Notes: generated by a model from the letters alone, not told the origin. Positions 34,301-49,300 are shown, counted from the stretch's first letter. The stretch: 64,000 nucleotides of DNA from Cepaea nemoralis (GCA_014155875.1 JACEFZ010011398.1:1-64000); one strand, 5' to 3'. Numbers and translations: made by a program.

Positions 34301-37300
34301 GGAACGATTCCACAATGGACAGAAGAGTTGGTGGGCAGCCAATCTTCTTTAGTGCCTTGAACAGACCCTCACGACTGACCAAATCAAATGCCTTTGTGAG
34401 GTCGATGAAGGCAATAAACAGTGGTTGATTCTGTTCACGGCATTTTTCTTGCATTTGTCGCAATGAGAATATCATATCAGTGGTAGACCGGTTCTGTCGA
34501 AAGCCACACTGTGATTCGGGGTAGACTTGATCTCCTAGGACTTGAAGTCTGCGCAGAACAATTCTGGCAAATACTTTTCCAACAATACACAGAAGTGAGA
34601 TACCCCTATAGTTGTTACAGTCGCTCCGATCACCCTTGTTCTTGTACAGCGTTATGATGTTTGAATCTTTGAAATCCTGTGGGACTTGTCCTTCACGCCA
34701 ACATAGCTCTATTAGCTGGTGGATCTGTAGAGTGAGTGTGTCTTGCCCACTCCTGATAACCTCTATTGGAATCCCATCCTTACCTGGAGCCTTGCCAGAT
34801 GCAAGTTCATTTATAGCACACTTAACTTCTGTTATGGTGGGAAGTGTGTCCAGGTGGTCAAGAGTTGGTAGAGCCTCTATGGCGTTAAGGGCATCATCCG
34901 CTAGTTTGGTCTCACTTGAGTAAAGCTCCAAATAGTGCTCTACCCATCTGTCCATCTGCTGTTTCTTATCAGTGATGACTTCTCCAGTCAAGGTTTTCAG
35001 CGGTGCACTTCTTTTGATCACTGGACCACAGGCTTTCTTTATTCCTTCATACATGCTTCGTATGTCTCCCTTATCACTTGCGATTTGAATGGACTCACAT
35101 AACTTGATCCAATAATCATTTGCACACTGCCTAGCAGCCTTTTGCACATCCTTCCTAGCTTGCCTTAGCTCACTCAGAGTGTTACGCGTTGGTCTTTCCT
35201 TGTTTCTTAAGAGAGCTTTCTTCTTCTTATCAATCAAGGGCTGCAGAGTCTCGCTGTTGGCCGCAAACCAGTCCTGCCTCTTATGATCCACAGTGCCGTA
35301 AACCCCTACGGCAGTTTTATAAAGAGTTTCCTTAATTTGACCCCACTTTTCATTTACTGTACAATTTTCTGGTGTATCAGTGAAAGCGTCTTCAAGTTGC
35401 TGTTGAAACTGAAAGCACTTTTCAGGATCATGAGTGTTAATAATATTAATCCTGGGGCTATATTTGTGTTTAGCTGTGTAGATTCTCTTTGGTCTCAGTC
35501 TAACTCTTGCAACAACCAAAGAATGATCTGTATCACAGTCAGCACTGTGGTAACTACGAGTCAATGATATATGGTTCAGATGTTGTCTCCGTGTGATGAT
35601 GAAGTCCAGCTGGTGCCAATGGCCGGATCTTGGATGTTTCCATGTGACCTTATGCATCTCTTTTGTTTTAAAAAAAGAGTTTGTAATACATAGGTCATTA
35701 CTGGTGCAATGCTCCAGCAGCCTTTGCCCATTTTCCATTCATGCGACCGATGTTGTATTTTCCAAGGGACACTGGCCATGAACTCGAGTCCTTGCCCACA
35801 CGAGCATTGAAATCACCGAGCATATAAATGTAGTCAGATTTTGGAACTGCCTTGATCACGGAGTCTAACTCCTCATAGAACAAATCCTTCACATCATCAG
35901 AGGAATCGAGTGTCGGTGCATATGCAGTAATAATGGTGGCAAACCCACAAGAGGTTGCCAAGCGCAGGGATAATAGTCTTTCATTTCCTCCTGCTGGAAT
36001 TTCAATCATTCCCAGTAGCGAATTCTTCACTGCAAAGCCCACACCGTGTTGCCTTTTTTCTGCCTGCCCTCTACCCTTCCAGAAAAAGGTGTAGTTGTTT
36101 TCCCTGAGTGACCCTTCCTCAGCGAGGCGAGTCTCCTGCAGGCCAGCAATATCAATGTTAAGACGATTGAGTTCGGCATCAATCACAGCCGTTTTTCTCA
36201 CATCAGTCAATATTGGTCAAGTCAGTGGAAAATCCTGGACACATGGTTCTCACGTTCCAGGTTGCAAGCCGTAGCTTGAGGTTTCTATTTTTATTTTTGT
36301 TTGTACCTGGTGCATTGGTTTTACAGCCTGCGATTCAGATTTTGTCCTAGCCCCAAGCACCCATTGAAGCAGGCAGGCTGTGGCGGATCAGCACCCAATT
36401 GGCTGGGGGCTGCCCAGCTTGAGGCGGGCGGTAGCTGATCAGTGACACCTATAGGTGTCTCCCACCGTCAGAGGCAACGCGTGGCGCCCCATGTCTACGC
36501 CAACTGACAAGGACTTATAACCCGTAACAGTTGCCTCTCGCTTTGATTCCGAGACCAGTTAAGACCAGGGATGGAGTTATTGCCTCTCCATAGCACAAAG
36601 CCTGGGCTAAAATATAGAGATCATGTGTTGCCCATGCAGCATGATCCCTCTCTCGGCCTGCCTAGTTCACTCCAGAGGAAAGGTAACACCCCTACATCTG
36701 GAACAAGACAAGCTGCAGAAGCTGCCGGATCAGCAAAGCAATGCTCTAACTGTCCGCCTGTCGGAGCTTCGATCCTAGACCAGTCGCCAACCAAGGCTTA
36801 GGGCCTGGTCTGCCCTGCCATGACAATTTTGTCTTTAGCTTGCATTTCCTCGCACCAGGGTAAGGCTTGTACCCTCCCAATTGCGCTCTTCCGCCCGAAG
36901 CCGTTGGCACAATGTGGGGTGTCGGGTTTGGTAAGCGCCGCCCAACGTTCGGCGCTAACAGAAACCAGGTAGTACCGTCTACTGTTATACGGTAGCTCAG
37001 TCATATCTGACTAAGACCTGACCTGAAACTATATACATTATACATTATAATATAGAATAGAAGTGAATGTTGTTGTCTGAGCATATGGCCCCGGTGCAGG
37101 TTTGGCTGGGTAACATACTCAGTTTTGGCCTGCATACAGTGTGGCCACACAAGAATCTGCCTGGCCACTTGCGTCACCCGGCAGATCATGTTTCCCATCC
37201 ATTTCACCGATTAACCCTAATGAGTGAGAGAACAGGAGCCAGTACTAGCTTTAAAATTCACTTTGGGTTGAAATAATAACTCTACAGGCTCTATTTAGCC

Positions 37301-40300
37301 ATAAGTTCAAGAGAACCAATTTAAGAATGAGTTAACTACCAAAAGTATCTAAATCTATGCTAGTGGTACAGTTCCCCCATTGATTGGTCTGATCACAACA
37401 ATTGGAAGGAGTTTTGCCTGCACCTTCATTGTTGGTACCATGAGTCATCAACCTACAGTAACACATTACTTACCTGTTCCTGGTCACACTGTCTATTGCT
37501 GGAGAGTGTGTGAATTGGTAACCTGACCTGGAACATCACTCAAGTTGACAACCCGGAGAGAAGTCCACAGCTAAGTGATAGACATCACCGCCTAACATCT
37601 GAGCCTGACAACTTGGCAACTTAGTATATGATTATCTTTGTAGACATGCTAGGGCACTAACCCTATACCTACAACAAGTTTATCAATAAATTTAAGTGTT
37701 ATATGTGGTACTAGAACCATACCTAGTCTATTATACTCTAATTTAATATTAGGAGATTGAGAGAGAGAGGTAATGAAAGTTGTAACTTCATAACTGTAAT
37801 CTGTCTATCTCCGTATTGTGAGAAAGGATCAGTAAAGGGGGCTCTTTTATCTTACAGGCATTGGTAGTCAGATTCCTTAAGCCTTCTGTCTAGAATACTA
37901 GTGTTGTTGTTCGCTTTAGCTATCTGTGCTTGGACACTGTCTGAAGACGTGGTTATTCCTGGGACTGTTCAAATCATACATCCTAGTATCACGAGCCAAT
38001 TCGGCCACTTCTCCGACAGTGATTAGTCTTTCGGAATCCTGAAAGTCTATTTGTTGCTATTTCTGATCATTGTCTATCAAAATAGTCAACCTCATGCTAC
38101 ATTTGGATTATATTTAAACAATGACCAGCAGTAGCATTGAGCATTTTAAAATTGGATTTTGTGAATTAGTTTGGCCTTATTAAAAAGTAAGCATTTGTGG
38201 AGTGGCAGTAACTAAAGACGTTTATGCAGGTTAGAATTGTTGGTAAGCTTTTTACTATTAATTAAATGCACTGCCCTTTTCTGGAGTGAATAAAGTCATT
38301 TTGTTATTGATTTGGAGCATCCATCCCAGATTGTGGAGCAATAGTCAATATCTGTTTGTATGTGCGAAGTATAGAATATCTTTCTTGCGTTGTCATCAAG
38401 ACAATTTTTAATTTGGGCAAATTGGTATACATTTTTTGCTATTTGTTTAACAAGAGCATGAACATGAGAATTAAAGGTTAGATTTCTATCAATGATAAGA
38501 CCCAGTGCTTTGTGCTTGGTTACACTTTCTACAGGCGTGCTACAAATGTGCAGCTAAAGAGTTCTCTGTGAGTTTAGAGTGTGAAGTCTTTGCCTGGTGG
38601 ATGTTGCTGACTCTGGTCCCGGATGTTTACAGCTAATCTGTGATCACTGCAGTTTTTTAGTTGACACATCCAATTTGCCAATGGCATTATTTTGGAGTGG
38701 GATTGCCTTCCTCTTACTTCACATACACCATGTAGTATTTTCACATGCTCAACATTTCACATATCACCGCCTTTACGTATGACCTCATATCTAACCCATA
38801 AGTGGAAGGAAAATAACATCTGTTAGTTGTGAATCCCCACGGACAGCTAAGAATATCAACAGCCAAGTACAACAAGACACAAACTGTGTGGGATGAGCCC
38901 TGTAGGACAGCTAAGAATATCAACAGCCAAATATGACAAGACACAAACTGTGTGGGATGGGCTCTGTAGGTCTGCTACTGCCTCTGTTGTTTGTCCTGTA
39001 TCACTTCCTGTCAGCTGACCTACCCAGCTTGTGGCACACAGTCTGATGTTTGTACCCCAGGGTTCAGATGTCTCGAGGATCTCAGCTCAGTTACATGATT
39101 GTTGTTTTCTAATGTAGTTGTATCAGTGCCTGTTCCTGTGTGCTGATGAAGGCTTTCTAGCTGCAGCATCCATTCTGTCTCTTGTGATTGTCTCTTGTAC
39201 AGCTGACCCCCTCCACTGTCTGTATTTGTTGATACAGCAGCTGTATGTGCCCAGTTCGGCCGCAGCCCAACCAATGTCTTGTCTCAAGTACTGCCAGAAG
39301 TCAGTTCACATCGGCACCAGACAATCACAAATCTTTGGTCAATTTATGAGATGAAGGGATCTGGAGAAGGTTGTAAATATGGAAAAGTGTGTCCCAGGCA
39401 CTGGGAGAGCATGCTGAATGGGTTGGTATAGTGGCATGGAAGAAGATCAGTGAATGAGCTGTGTTACACAGACATGATAGAATGTATGTTACCTGTGCCA
39501 GGTGAGATGCCAGCTGCTTGTACGACTCCAGATATGCTTCCAGAGTATGTGGGCCATAGATGGTTGAGGCACCCTCATAACGCTGGATCTATAATAGATA
39601 CAACACTTGTGTTACAACTTGCTCATCCAGCGACTGTGTGGTCACATTCTCTGCATCAGTGTGTGTAATTGTAACATAGTGTAGTGTACACCATCTATAT
39701 CTCTGTGGCAACTCTATACCAGTGTTGCATGCTACATCTCTGTAACATATTTACATCTCTGTGATGGTTCTACATCAGTGTTACAGTTTTAGATCTCTGT
39801 GGCAGCTCTATACCAGTGTCAAATGCTACATCTCTGTAACGGTTTTAAATCTCTGTGATTGTTCTACATCAAAGTTACAGTTTTGGATCTCTGTGATGGT
39901 TCTACATCAGTGTGACAGTTTTGGATCTCTGTGATGGTTCTACATCAGTGTGACAGTTTTAGATCTCTGTGACAGCTCTATAACAGTGTGAAACATTTCT
40001 GTGATAACTCTGTATCAATGTGATAGTTTTATTGCAGTTTCCTGTCAAATGAAACACACAATATAATATAATAACACATAATAATTTGTTACTTGTAACA
40101 TCTGAAGGTTTATGGCAGACTAAAACAAGACCACTGCTGGCGGATGAAGTCTTACATCTGTCGAAAGCAATCCACCCATTGGATTGCATGTGCACATTAC
40201 ACATTGCAGCATTACATATAGTACTATGTCACAGTATCACAGTCATCCACATGCCACAGTATCACATATATCCACAGTATCACACATATTCACGTCACAG

Positions 40301-43300
40301 TATCACATAAATCCAAGAACAGCACCCTCAAGCCAGAGATCCTGTTATAATCCTGACTGAGCGACTGCAGGACTGTTGCCCTCCGGGGACACCCTGGGGT
40401 ATAATCCTGACCTAGCAACTGCAAGATTATTTCACCCATCAGAGAACCTGTTATAATCCTGACCTAGCAACTGCAAGATTATTTCACCCATCAGAGAACC
40501 TGTTATAATCCTGACCTAGCAACTGCAAGATTATTTCACCCATCAGAGAACCTGTTATAATCCTGACCTAGCAACTGCAAGATTATTTCACCCATCAGAG
40601 AACCTGTTATAATCCTGACCTAGCAACTGCAAGATTATTTCACCCATCAGAGAACCTGTTATAATCCTGACCTAGCGACTGCAAGATTATTTCACCCATC
40701 AGAGAACCTGTTATAATCCTGACCTAGCGACTGCAAGATTATTTCACCCATCAGAGAAAAAGAAGATGAGTGTATAATAATTGTACCTGGTATTCCTGGA
40801 ATGTGGTGATGTAATCTGAATATTCATTAGCCAGGCCGGCTATCACTGTGGTTGTGTTTGTTGGCCATCCTGCCTCTACCAGTGTCTGGTGACATGAAGA
40901 CAGACAAGCATGTCAGTCATGTCCTGCAGATGAACACCAATCACCGAGTGTCTCACAGAAAACAATCACAACATCAATAGCAATCACTGAGTGTCTCACA
41001 GAAAACAATCACAACATCAATAGCAATCACTGAGTGTCTCACAGAAAACAATCACAACATCAATAGCAATCACTGAGTGTCTCACAGAAAACATCAACAC
41101 CAATCACTGAGTGTCTCACAGAAAACATCAACACCAATCACTGAGTGTCTCACAGAAAACATCAACACCAATCACTGAGTGTCTCACAGAAAACAATCAC
41201 AACATCAATAGCAATCACAGAGTGTCTCACAGAAAACATCAACACCAATCACTGAGTGTCTCACAGAAAACAATCACAACGTCAATAGCAATCACAGAGT
41301 GTCTCACAGAAAACAATCACAACATCAATAGCAATCACTGAGTGTCTCACAGAAAACAATCACAACATCAATAGCAATCACAGAGTGTCTCACAGAAAAC
41401 AATCACAACATCAATAGCAATCACTGAGTGTCTCACAGAAAACAATCACAACATCAATAGCAATCACTGAGTGTCTCACAGAAAACAATCACAACATCAA
41501 TAGCAATCACAGAGTGTCTCACAGAAAACATCAACACCAATCACTGAGTGTCTCACAGAAAACAATCACAACATCAATAGCAATCACTGAGTGTCTCACA
41601 GAAAACAATCACAACATCAATAGCAATCACTGAGTGTCTCACAGAAAACAATCACAACATCAATAGCAATCACTGAGTGTCTCACAGAAAACAATCACAA
41701 CATCAATAGCAATCACTAAGTGTCTCACAGAAAACAATCACAACATCAATAGCAATCACCGAGTGTTTCTCGAACCATGGGGCAAATGTCATGGATGACA
41801 AAATGACAGAAACAGCAGTCCTAATCACACTAGCCATTAAACAGAGAATGAATCAAAACAGTCAAGCTTCCACAAATAACATATATTGGGTACATACAGG
41901 GATGGGGGCCATGGTCATGTGTTTGGATCCCCAAACGACACTCCATGAGTGATCTGGTAAATATACTGGGTACATACTTGGGTAGGGGGACACAGTCATG
42001 TGTTAGGATCCCCAAGGGACACTCCATGATTTATCTGGTAGATCAGGTCACTGCCTTTACCTCTTGGAAGTGTTGCTGGTTCCCAGTGTCAACTGGGTTG
42101 GTATGGGAGCCCTGTTCCATGTGTCCAAATAGCCACCTAGATGGGGGTTGGAATACATGTCCACCTGGCCAGCAGCCAGTGTGCTAGTCGCTGCACCACT
42201 ACAGCTCTCAATGAAGAAATAATGACATGGACAAGTGTAGTCAGAGAATAGTGCAAGTGTAGTTAGAGTATAGTACAAGTGTAGTCAGACAATAGTACAA
42301 GTGTAGTCAGAGAATAGTACAAGTGTAGTCAGAGAATAGTACAAGTGTAGTCAGAGAATAGTACAAGTGTAGTCAGAGAATAGTACAAGTGTAGTCAGAG
42401 TATAGTACAAGTGTAGTTAGAGTATAGTACAAGTGTAGTCAGAGAATAGTACAAGTGTAGTCAGAGTATAGTACAAGTGTAGTTAGAGAATAGTACAAGT
42501 GTAGTCAGAGAATAGTACAAGTGTAGTCAGAGAATAGTACAAATGTAGTCAGAGAATAGTACAAGTGTACTCAGAGAATAGTACAAGTGTAGTCAGAGAA
42601 TAGTACAAGTGTACTCAGAGAATAGTACAAGTGTAGTCAGAGAATAGTACAAGTGTAGTTAGAGTATAGTACAAGTGTAGTCAGAGTATAGTACAAGTGT
42701 AGTCAGAGAATAGTACAAGTGTAGTTAGAGAATAGTACAAGTGTAATCAGAGAATAGTACAAGTGTAGTCAGAGAATAGTACAAGTGTAGTTAGAGTATA
42801 GTACAAGTGTAGTTAGAGTATAGTACAAGTGTAGTCAGACAATAGTACAAGTGTAGTTAGAGTATAGTACAAGTGTAGTCAGAGAATAGTACAAGTGTAG
42901 TCAGAGAATAGTACAAGTGTAGTTAGAGTATAGTACAAGTGTAGTTAGAGTATAGTACAAGTGTAGTTAGAGTATAGTACAAGTGTAGTCAGAGTATAGT
43001 ACAAGTGTAGTCAGAGAATAGTACAAGTGTAATCAGAGAATAGTACAAGTGTAGTCAGAGAATAGTACAAGTGTAATCAGAGAATAGTACAAGTGTAATC
43101 AGAGAATAGTACAAGTGTAGTCAGAGAATAGTACAAGTGTAGTCAGAGAATAGTACAAGTGTAGTCAGAGAATAGTACAAGTGTAATCAGAGAATAGTAC
43201 AAGTGTAATCAGAGAATAGTACAAGTGTAATCAGAGAATAGTACAAGTGTAATCAGAGAATAGTACAAGTGTAATCAGAGAATAGTACAAGTGTATTCAG

Positions 43301-46300
43301 AGAATAGTACAAGTGTAGTTAGAGTATAGTACAAGTGTAGTCAGAGAATAGTACAAGTGTAGTCAGAGAATAGTACAAGTGTAATCAGAGAATAGTACAA
43401 GTGTAGTCAGAGAACAGTACAAGTGTAGTCAGAGAATAGTACAAGTGTAGTCGAACACAAACAGCATACTAAGAGAGCCAGGCAATACAAGTGCAGAGAA
43501 TGCAACAGCCACAGGCAGACTTACAGAGTAGACTCACAGGTCACACAACAGCCACAGGCAGACTTACAGAGTAGACTCACAGGTCACACAACAGCCACAT
43601 ACAGACTTACAGAGTAGACTAACAGGTCACACAACAGACACAGGCAGACTTACAGAGTAGACTGTGTTTCTCATCCTGCGCCCAGCCATGGTACTGAAAC
43701 ACACAAGTCATACAGCATGTTAAACAAGGTCACCAGGTCACAGAAGAGACATATCTGACCCATTCTCCACTTAGTTTTAACTGTCCATTGGTGTCCGTTT
43801 GGGTGACAGGAGAGACATGTTGGATGAAGCTGATTAACCCTTACACAATACAGTTTGTTCAGTCATTTGTTCATTGTCATTGCTTATGGCCAATCAACAA
43901 TGCACTAATGGAAGTCTGTTCACCAATGTCTGACTGGCATTTATCTCACGAAGGCTACATGGATGAAGCATCAAAATATAGCCAGATCAAACTAACATAC
44001 ATACTGGAGAGAAATAAGCACAATCAAATGATAGTCATCAGACTTATTGCTGGCAGGCAGGTGTGACCAAGTGCATATGATGAGATATGACTGCCCGTAT
44101 ACACAACTACTGAGAGATCATTCTGCTGACACGAACAACTTGATCAGTTTCCTGATACACCCTGCAGCTGGATGATGATGGTGGAAAACAATGCTGACCT
44201 GTTCTCTAGTGCAGACTGAGCCCGCAGTGATCATCATTATTATGTGCCATGCCGGTAAGCGTGGGCAGTCATGTTTTGTCATCTCACTCGATCAACAGAG
44301 TCATGGATCAGCTCTGTGTTCTTGTCTCGACCATACCACATGGCCAAGCCATCCAGGTATTTACTTTTCTGCCTTCCCCTTGTTCTTTTCCCCCTTGATC
44401 TTGCCATTTGTCACCAAGTTCTCCAATTTATTTCTTCTCATAACATATCCAAAAAATTGTGGCTGTCTACATCTAATTTTAAAATAAAGTTTGTTCGTTC
44501 GTTCTCTAGTCAGTTTATGGTTTTCATTTGTTTCTTGTAGGATTAGGTCATTGGTTTTTCTGTCTGTCTATGGTATTCTTTGATTTCCCTCAGAAACCAC
44601 ATTTCCATAGCCATGAGATATTTTTCAGCTTGTCTGCTCATTGTCCACGCTTAACATCCATACAAAAGTGCAAGTTCTATGTAGCACTTCAACACTATTT
44701 TCCTCATTGCAAATTACATCTTTTTATTGGTCAGTATGTTTTCCATCTTGCAAAAGGCTACCTTCACAATGACGATTCTTGTACTAATCCCTTCAAGGCA
44801 TCTCCCATCAGATGTTATGAATGTTATGAGATAATTGTACCCCCCCCCCTCCCCCCCCCTCACCCACACCCCAAAAAAACAACACACATATTCAAACAAT
44901 AACAAAGATACAGGACTCAGCAAACATTCACACAGCAACTATGTAACACTCAAACACGTGACTATATAACAGACAATCAGACAGACATTGGCCCAGCTAC
45001 AGGATTGATTGATTGATTGATCTAGGAACCGACATCACAGCATTCGGGACATTCCCATAAGCGCTCCGTCTCCATCCTCAGTAGCCAGCGAAGAGTTCCA
45101 ACACTAATAGTTCCAGTAGCAATCTGATTATATGTCCGTCTCGCCTTTCCTCCGAGCGCCGAGCGTCGGCCAGAACCCCTCATCACACCTCGTTGTCTCA
45201 TTCTTACCAGACCATGGTGCTCCATCTGCTCCTCCGAGGTGTACACGTGCTCCCACAAGGCCGCAACCACGTCTGCCTTGTCATGCATCAATACTCCACC
45301 AAATTTTGCCGAGCCAGCCAATCTGTCCGCCTGTTCATTCCCCAGCTACAGGAAGGTGCATCAGTTCTCACCTGAACTCCCCAGGTACAGCAATGATCAC
45401 CAGCTGACCAACCCGCAGGAGCTGATGATCCACAATCTGAGGCTGCCACAGGTAAGGTATGCTGATCTGTGAACCAAGATGAGATTCCCATGTAAGAAAC
45501 TTGCATGCACAACATGAATCTTGCACCCACAACATGTAACTTGCACCCACAATATGAAACTTGCACTCACAACATGAAACGTGCACTCACAACAGGAAAC
45601 TTGCACCCACAACATGAAACTTGCACACACAACATAAAACGTGCATTCACAACATTAAACTTGCACCTACAACAGGAAACTTGCACCCACAACATGAAAC
45701 TTGCATCCACAATATGAAACTTGCACCAATGACAGGAAATGTGCACTCGCAACATAAAACTTGCACTCACAACAGGAAACTTGCACCCACAACAGGAAAC
45801 ATGCACCCACAACATGAAACTTGCATCCACAAAAGGACACTTGCACCTACAAAAGGACACTTGCAGCCACAACAGGAAAGAACTAAGATATGATCTCTGC
45901 TGTGACAACATATCAGGCAGAACCGTGGAGACCTCCAGGAGGACGCCATCTCCATGTGGCTCCAGCCTGGGTGACACATCAGGACATTAGTAACCTCAGA
46001 AAAACTACCAGGGGAAATATACTGACACAATACTGGCAAACAATTGTTGGTGCCTTGTGAGAGATGCTTGTGAAATCTATTACATTACAATGGCAGGCCT
46101 AGCAGGGCTGCCTGAACCTTGTCTGTTAGCAGAATTTTTGTATATTGTATGAACTTGCTTATGTGTGCAACTTGTGTTTCAAAACAATGTTTTCCTGTAG
46201 TGAATTTGAATAATGAAGACACAAACAACAGACTGCACGATTTACTGCCTGGCATATTTCGCTGCATCTCGTCAGGTACATACTGCAGAATTCATAAAAA

Positions 46301-49300
46301 ATAAAGTGAAATAACTAGATAACTCCTTCAAGCTGCAATATACACATGTTCGCACAGTAATGACGACTGTCTACCATGGTAATTTTTAACTGACTAACAT
46401 GTCTTTCTGCTTATGTAGGTTAATCATTATGGCTTCTGCAAACTTTGCAAAGTGCAAAAATATACAACTTGTTTAATAACTCACATACACACATCAGGAC
46501 TACATTTGTTGTCTTGTGTAATGCCACCCAAATGATCAAGTATTACTATCCACCTAAATAATTAAGTATCACTGTCTAGTGTCCACCCAAATCATCGAGC
46601 ATTACTGTCCACCCAAATTATCAGCAAAAAGTATCTCCTTTCTCCAAATCCACTAAAAAAACTAACAATGAGTGACTTGCTTCCCCTGTGTCCACTAAAA
46701 TTACCAACAACGAGTAACTTACTTCCTTGTGTCCATTAAAATTACCAACAATGAGTAACTTACTTCTCTTTTGTCCAATAACATGACCAACAATGAGTAA
46801 CTTACTTCCCGTGTCCATTAAAATTACCAACAATGAGTAACTTACATCCCCTGTGTCCATTAAAATTACCAACAATGAGTAACTTACTTCCCCTGTGTCC
46901 AGCAAAATTGGCTTGGGTTTATGACACTCAACCTGTTTGGCTGTTGGAGCCTTGATGAGGTCTCTCACAAAGTTCCATACAGGACTGCTACTGTTGCTGC
47001 CTGAGGTTGTCAGATATGAGATTTGATATCAGGATGTGTTGGTCAGCACATTGTGAGAAATATAAGTTGTTCACAGAAGTGACAATTATTTGTCACATCA
47101 AGAAATCAAATTACTACCCAATGAACATGAAATAAAACACACTAACTGCTCAAACACTGAAACAGATTAAGTAACCTCAGAAACACGATAACACACTACA
47201 GTAAGAAATGATACAAATAAAACAATGAGAGAGAATGAGGTATGACCCTGACCTTGCTTGAAGTCAAAAGCACCCGGACCATCAGTTGTTCCAGCAGCAA
47301 AACTGTAGCCCATGGCTGGTTTACATAACTGTACCTGGGGGTGGGACAAGGTGTAATATAACATCACTGTACCTGGGGGTGGGACAAGGTGTAACTATAA
47401 CATCTGGGGGTGGGACAAGGTGTAACTGTAACATCACTGTACCTGGGGGTGGGACAAGGTGTAACTATAACATCTGGGGGTGGGACAAGGTGTAACTGTA
47501 ACATCTGGGGGTGGGACAAGGTGTAACTGTAACATCTGGGGGTGGGACAAGGTGTAACTGTAACATCTGGGGTGGGACAAGGTGTAACTGTAACATCACT
47601 GTACCTGGGGGTGGGACCAGGTGTAACTGTAACATCTGGGGGTGGGACAAGGTGTAACTGTAACATCTGGGGGTGGGACAAGGTGTAACTGTAACATCAC
47701 TGTACCTGGGGGTGGGACCAGGTGTAACTGTAACATCACTGTACCTGGAGGTGGGACAAGGTGTAACTATAACATCACTGTACCTGGGGGTGGGACAAGG
47801 TGTAACTATAACATCTGGGGGTGGGACAAGGTGTAACTGTAACATCACTGTACCTGGGGGTGGGACCAGGTGTAACTGTAACATCACTGTACCTGGAGGT
47901 GGGACAAGGTGTAACTATAACATCACTGTACCTGGGGGTGGGACAAGGTGTAACTATAACATCACTGTACCTGGAGGTGGGACAAGGTGTAACTATAACA
48001 TCTGGGGGTGGGACAAGGTGTAACTATAACATCTGGGAGTGGGACAAGGTGTAATATAACATCACTGTACCTGGGGGTGGGACAAGGTGTAACTATAACA
48101 TCACTGTACCTGGAGGTGGGACAAGGTGTAACTATAACATCTGGGGGTGGGACAAGGTGTAACTATAACATCTGGGAGTGGGACAAGGTGTAATATAACA
48201 TCACTGTACCTGGGGGTGGGACAAGGTGTAACTATAACATCTGGGGGTGGGACAAGGTGTAACTGTAACATCACAGTACCTGGGGGTGGGACAAAGTGTG
48301 ACTATAAACATCTGGGGGTGGGACAAGGTGTAACTGTAACATCTGGGGGTGGGACAAGGTGTAACTGTAACATCACTGTACCTGGGGGTGGGACAAGGTG
48401 TAACTATAACATCACTGTATCTGGGGGTGGGACAAGGTGTAATATAACATCACTGTACCTGGGGGTGGGACAAGGTGTAACTATAACATCACTGTACCTG
48501 GAGGTGGGACAAGGTGTAACTATAACATCTGGGGGTGGGACCAGGTGTAACTATAACATCTGGGGGTGGGACAAGGTGTAACTATAACATCTGGGGGTGG
48601 GACAAGGTGTAACTATAACATCACTGTATCTGGGGGTGGGACAAGGTGTAACTGTAACATCACTGTATCTGGGGGTGGGACAAGGTGTAACTGTAACATC
48701 ACTGTATCTGGGGTGGGACAAGGTGTAACTGTAACATCACTGTACCTGGAGGTGGGACAAGGTGTAACTATAACATCACTGTACCTGGGGGTGGGACTAG
48801 GTGTAACTATAACATCACTGTACCTGGGGGTGGGACAAGGTGTAACTGTAACATCACTGTATCTGGGGGTGGGACAAGGTGTAACTATAACATCACTGTA
48901 CCTGGGGGTGGGACAAGGTGTAACTGTAACATCACTGTATCTGGGGGTGGGACAAGGTGTAACTGTAACATCACTGTACCTGGAGGTGGGACAAGGTGTA
49001 ACTATAACATCACTGTACCTGGAGGTGGGACAAGGTGTAACTATAACATCTGGGGGTGGGACAAGGTGTAACTGTAACATCACTGTATCTGGGGGTGGGA
49101 CAAGGTGTAACTGTAACATCACTGTACCTGGAGGTGGGACAAGGTGTAACTGTAACATCACTGTACCTGGAGGTGGGACAAGGTGTAACTATAACATCAC
49201 TGTACCTGGGGGTGGGACTAGGTGTAACTATAACATCACTGTACCTGGGGGTGGACAAGGTGTAACTGTAACATCACTGTATCTGGGGGTGGGACAAGGT

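Larger units (their letters stand above)
33050..37026 (-). mobile_element. full-length endonuclease/RT non-LTR retrotransposon, 3977 bp, 13-bp target duplication
   Basis: A perfect target duplication AACTATATACATT lies at 33037-33049 and 37027-37039. On the element strand: a 5' region of about 0.7 kb (37026-36290), an AP-type endonuclease, a reverse transcriptase with F-A-D-D, a C-terminal C2H2 zinc finger, a short 3' UTR and an ATGATGATTG tail. Only two small frameshifts were noticed. The clade looks RTE-like but is not resolved by eye. It lies in the ceramidase intron between exons K and L, in the gene's own orientation. Confidence 0.93.

Noticed and set aside
40345..40760. Regular 52-bp repeats as a CRISPR-like array
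   Set aside because: No repeat-spacer alternation; units are contiguous, in an animal intron, and there are no cas-like genes.
45886..45990. Possible extra exon (C-D-N-I-S-G-R-T on + strand)
   Set aside because: The ceramidase exon after H is exon I on the - strand with exact phase; this piece is on the opposite strand with no acceptor/donor pair.
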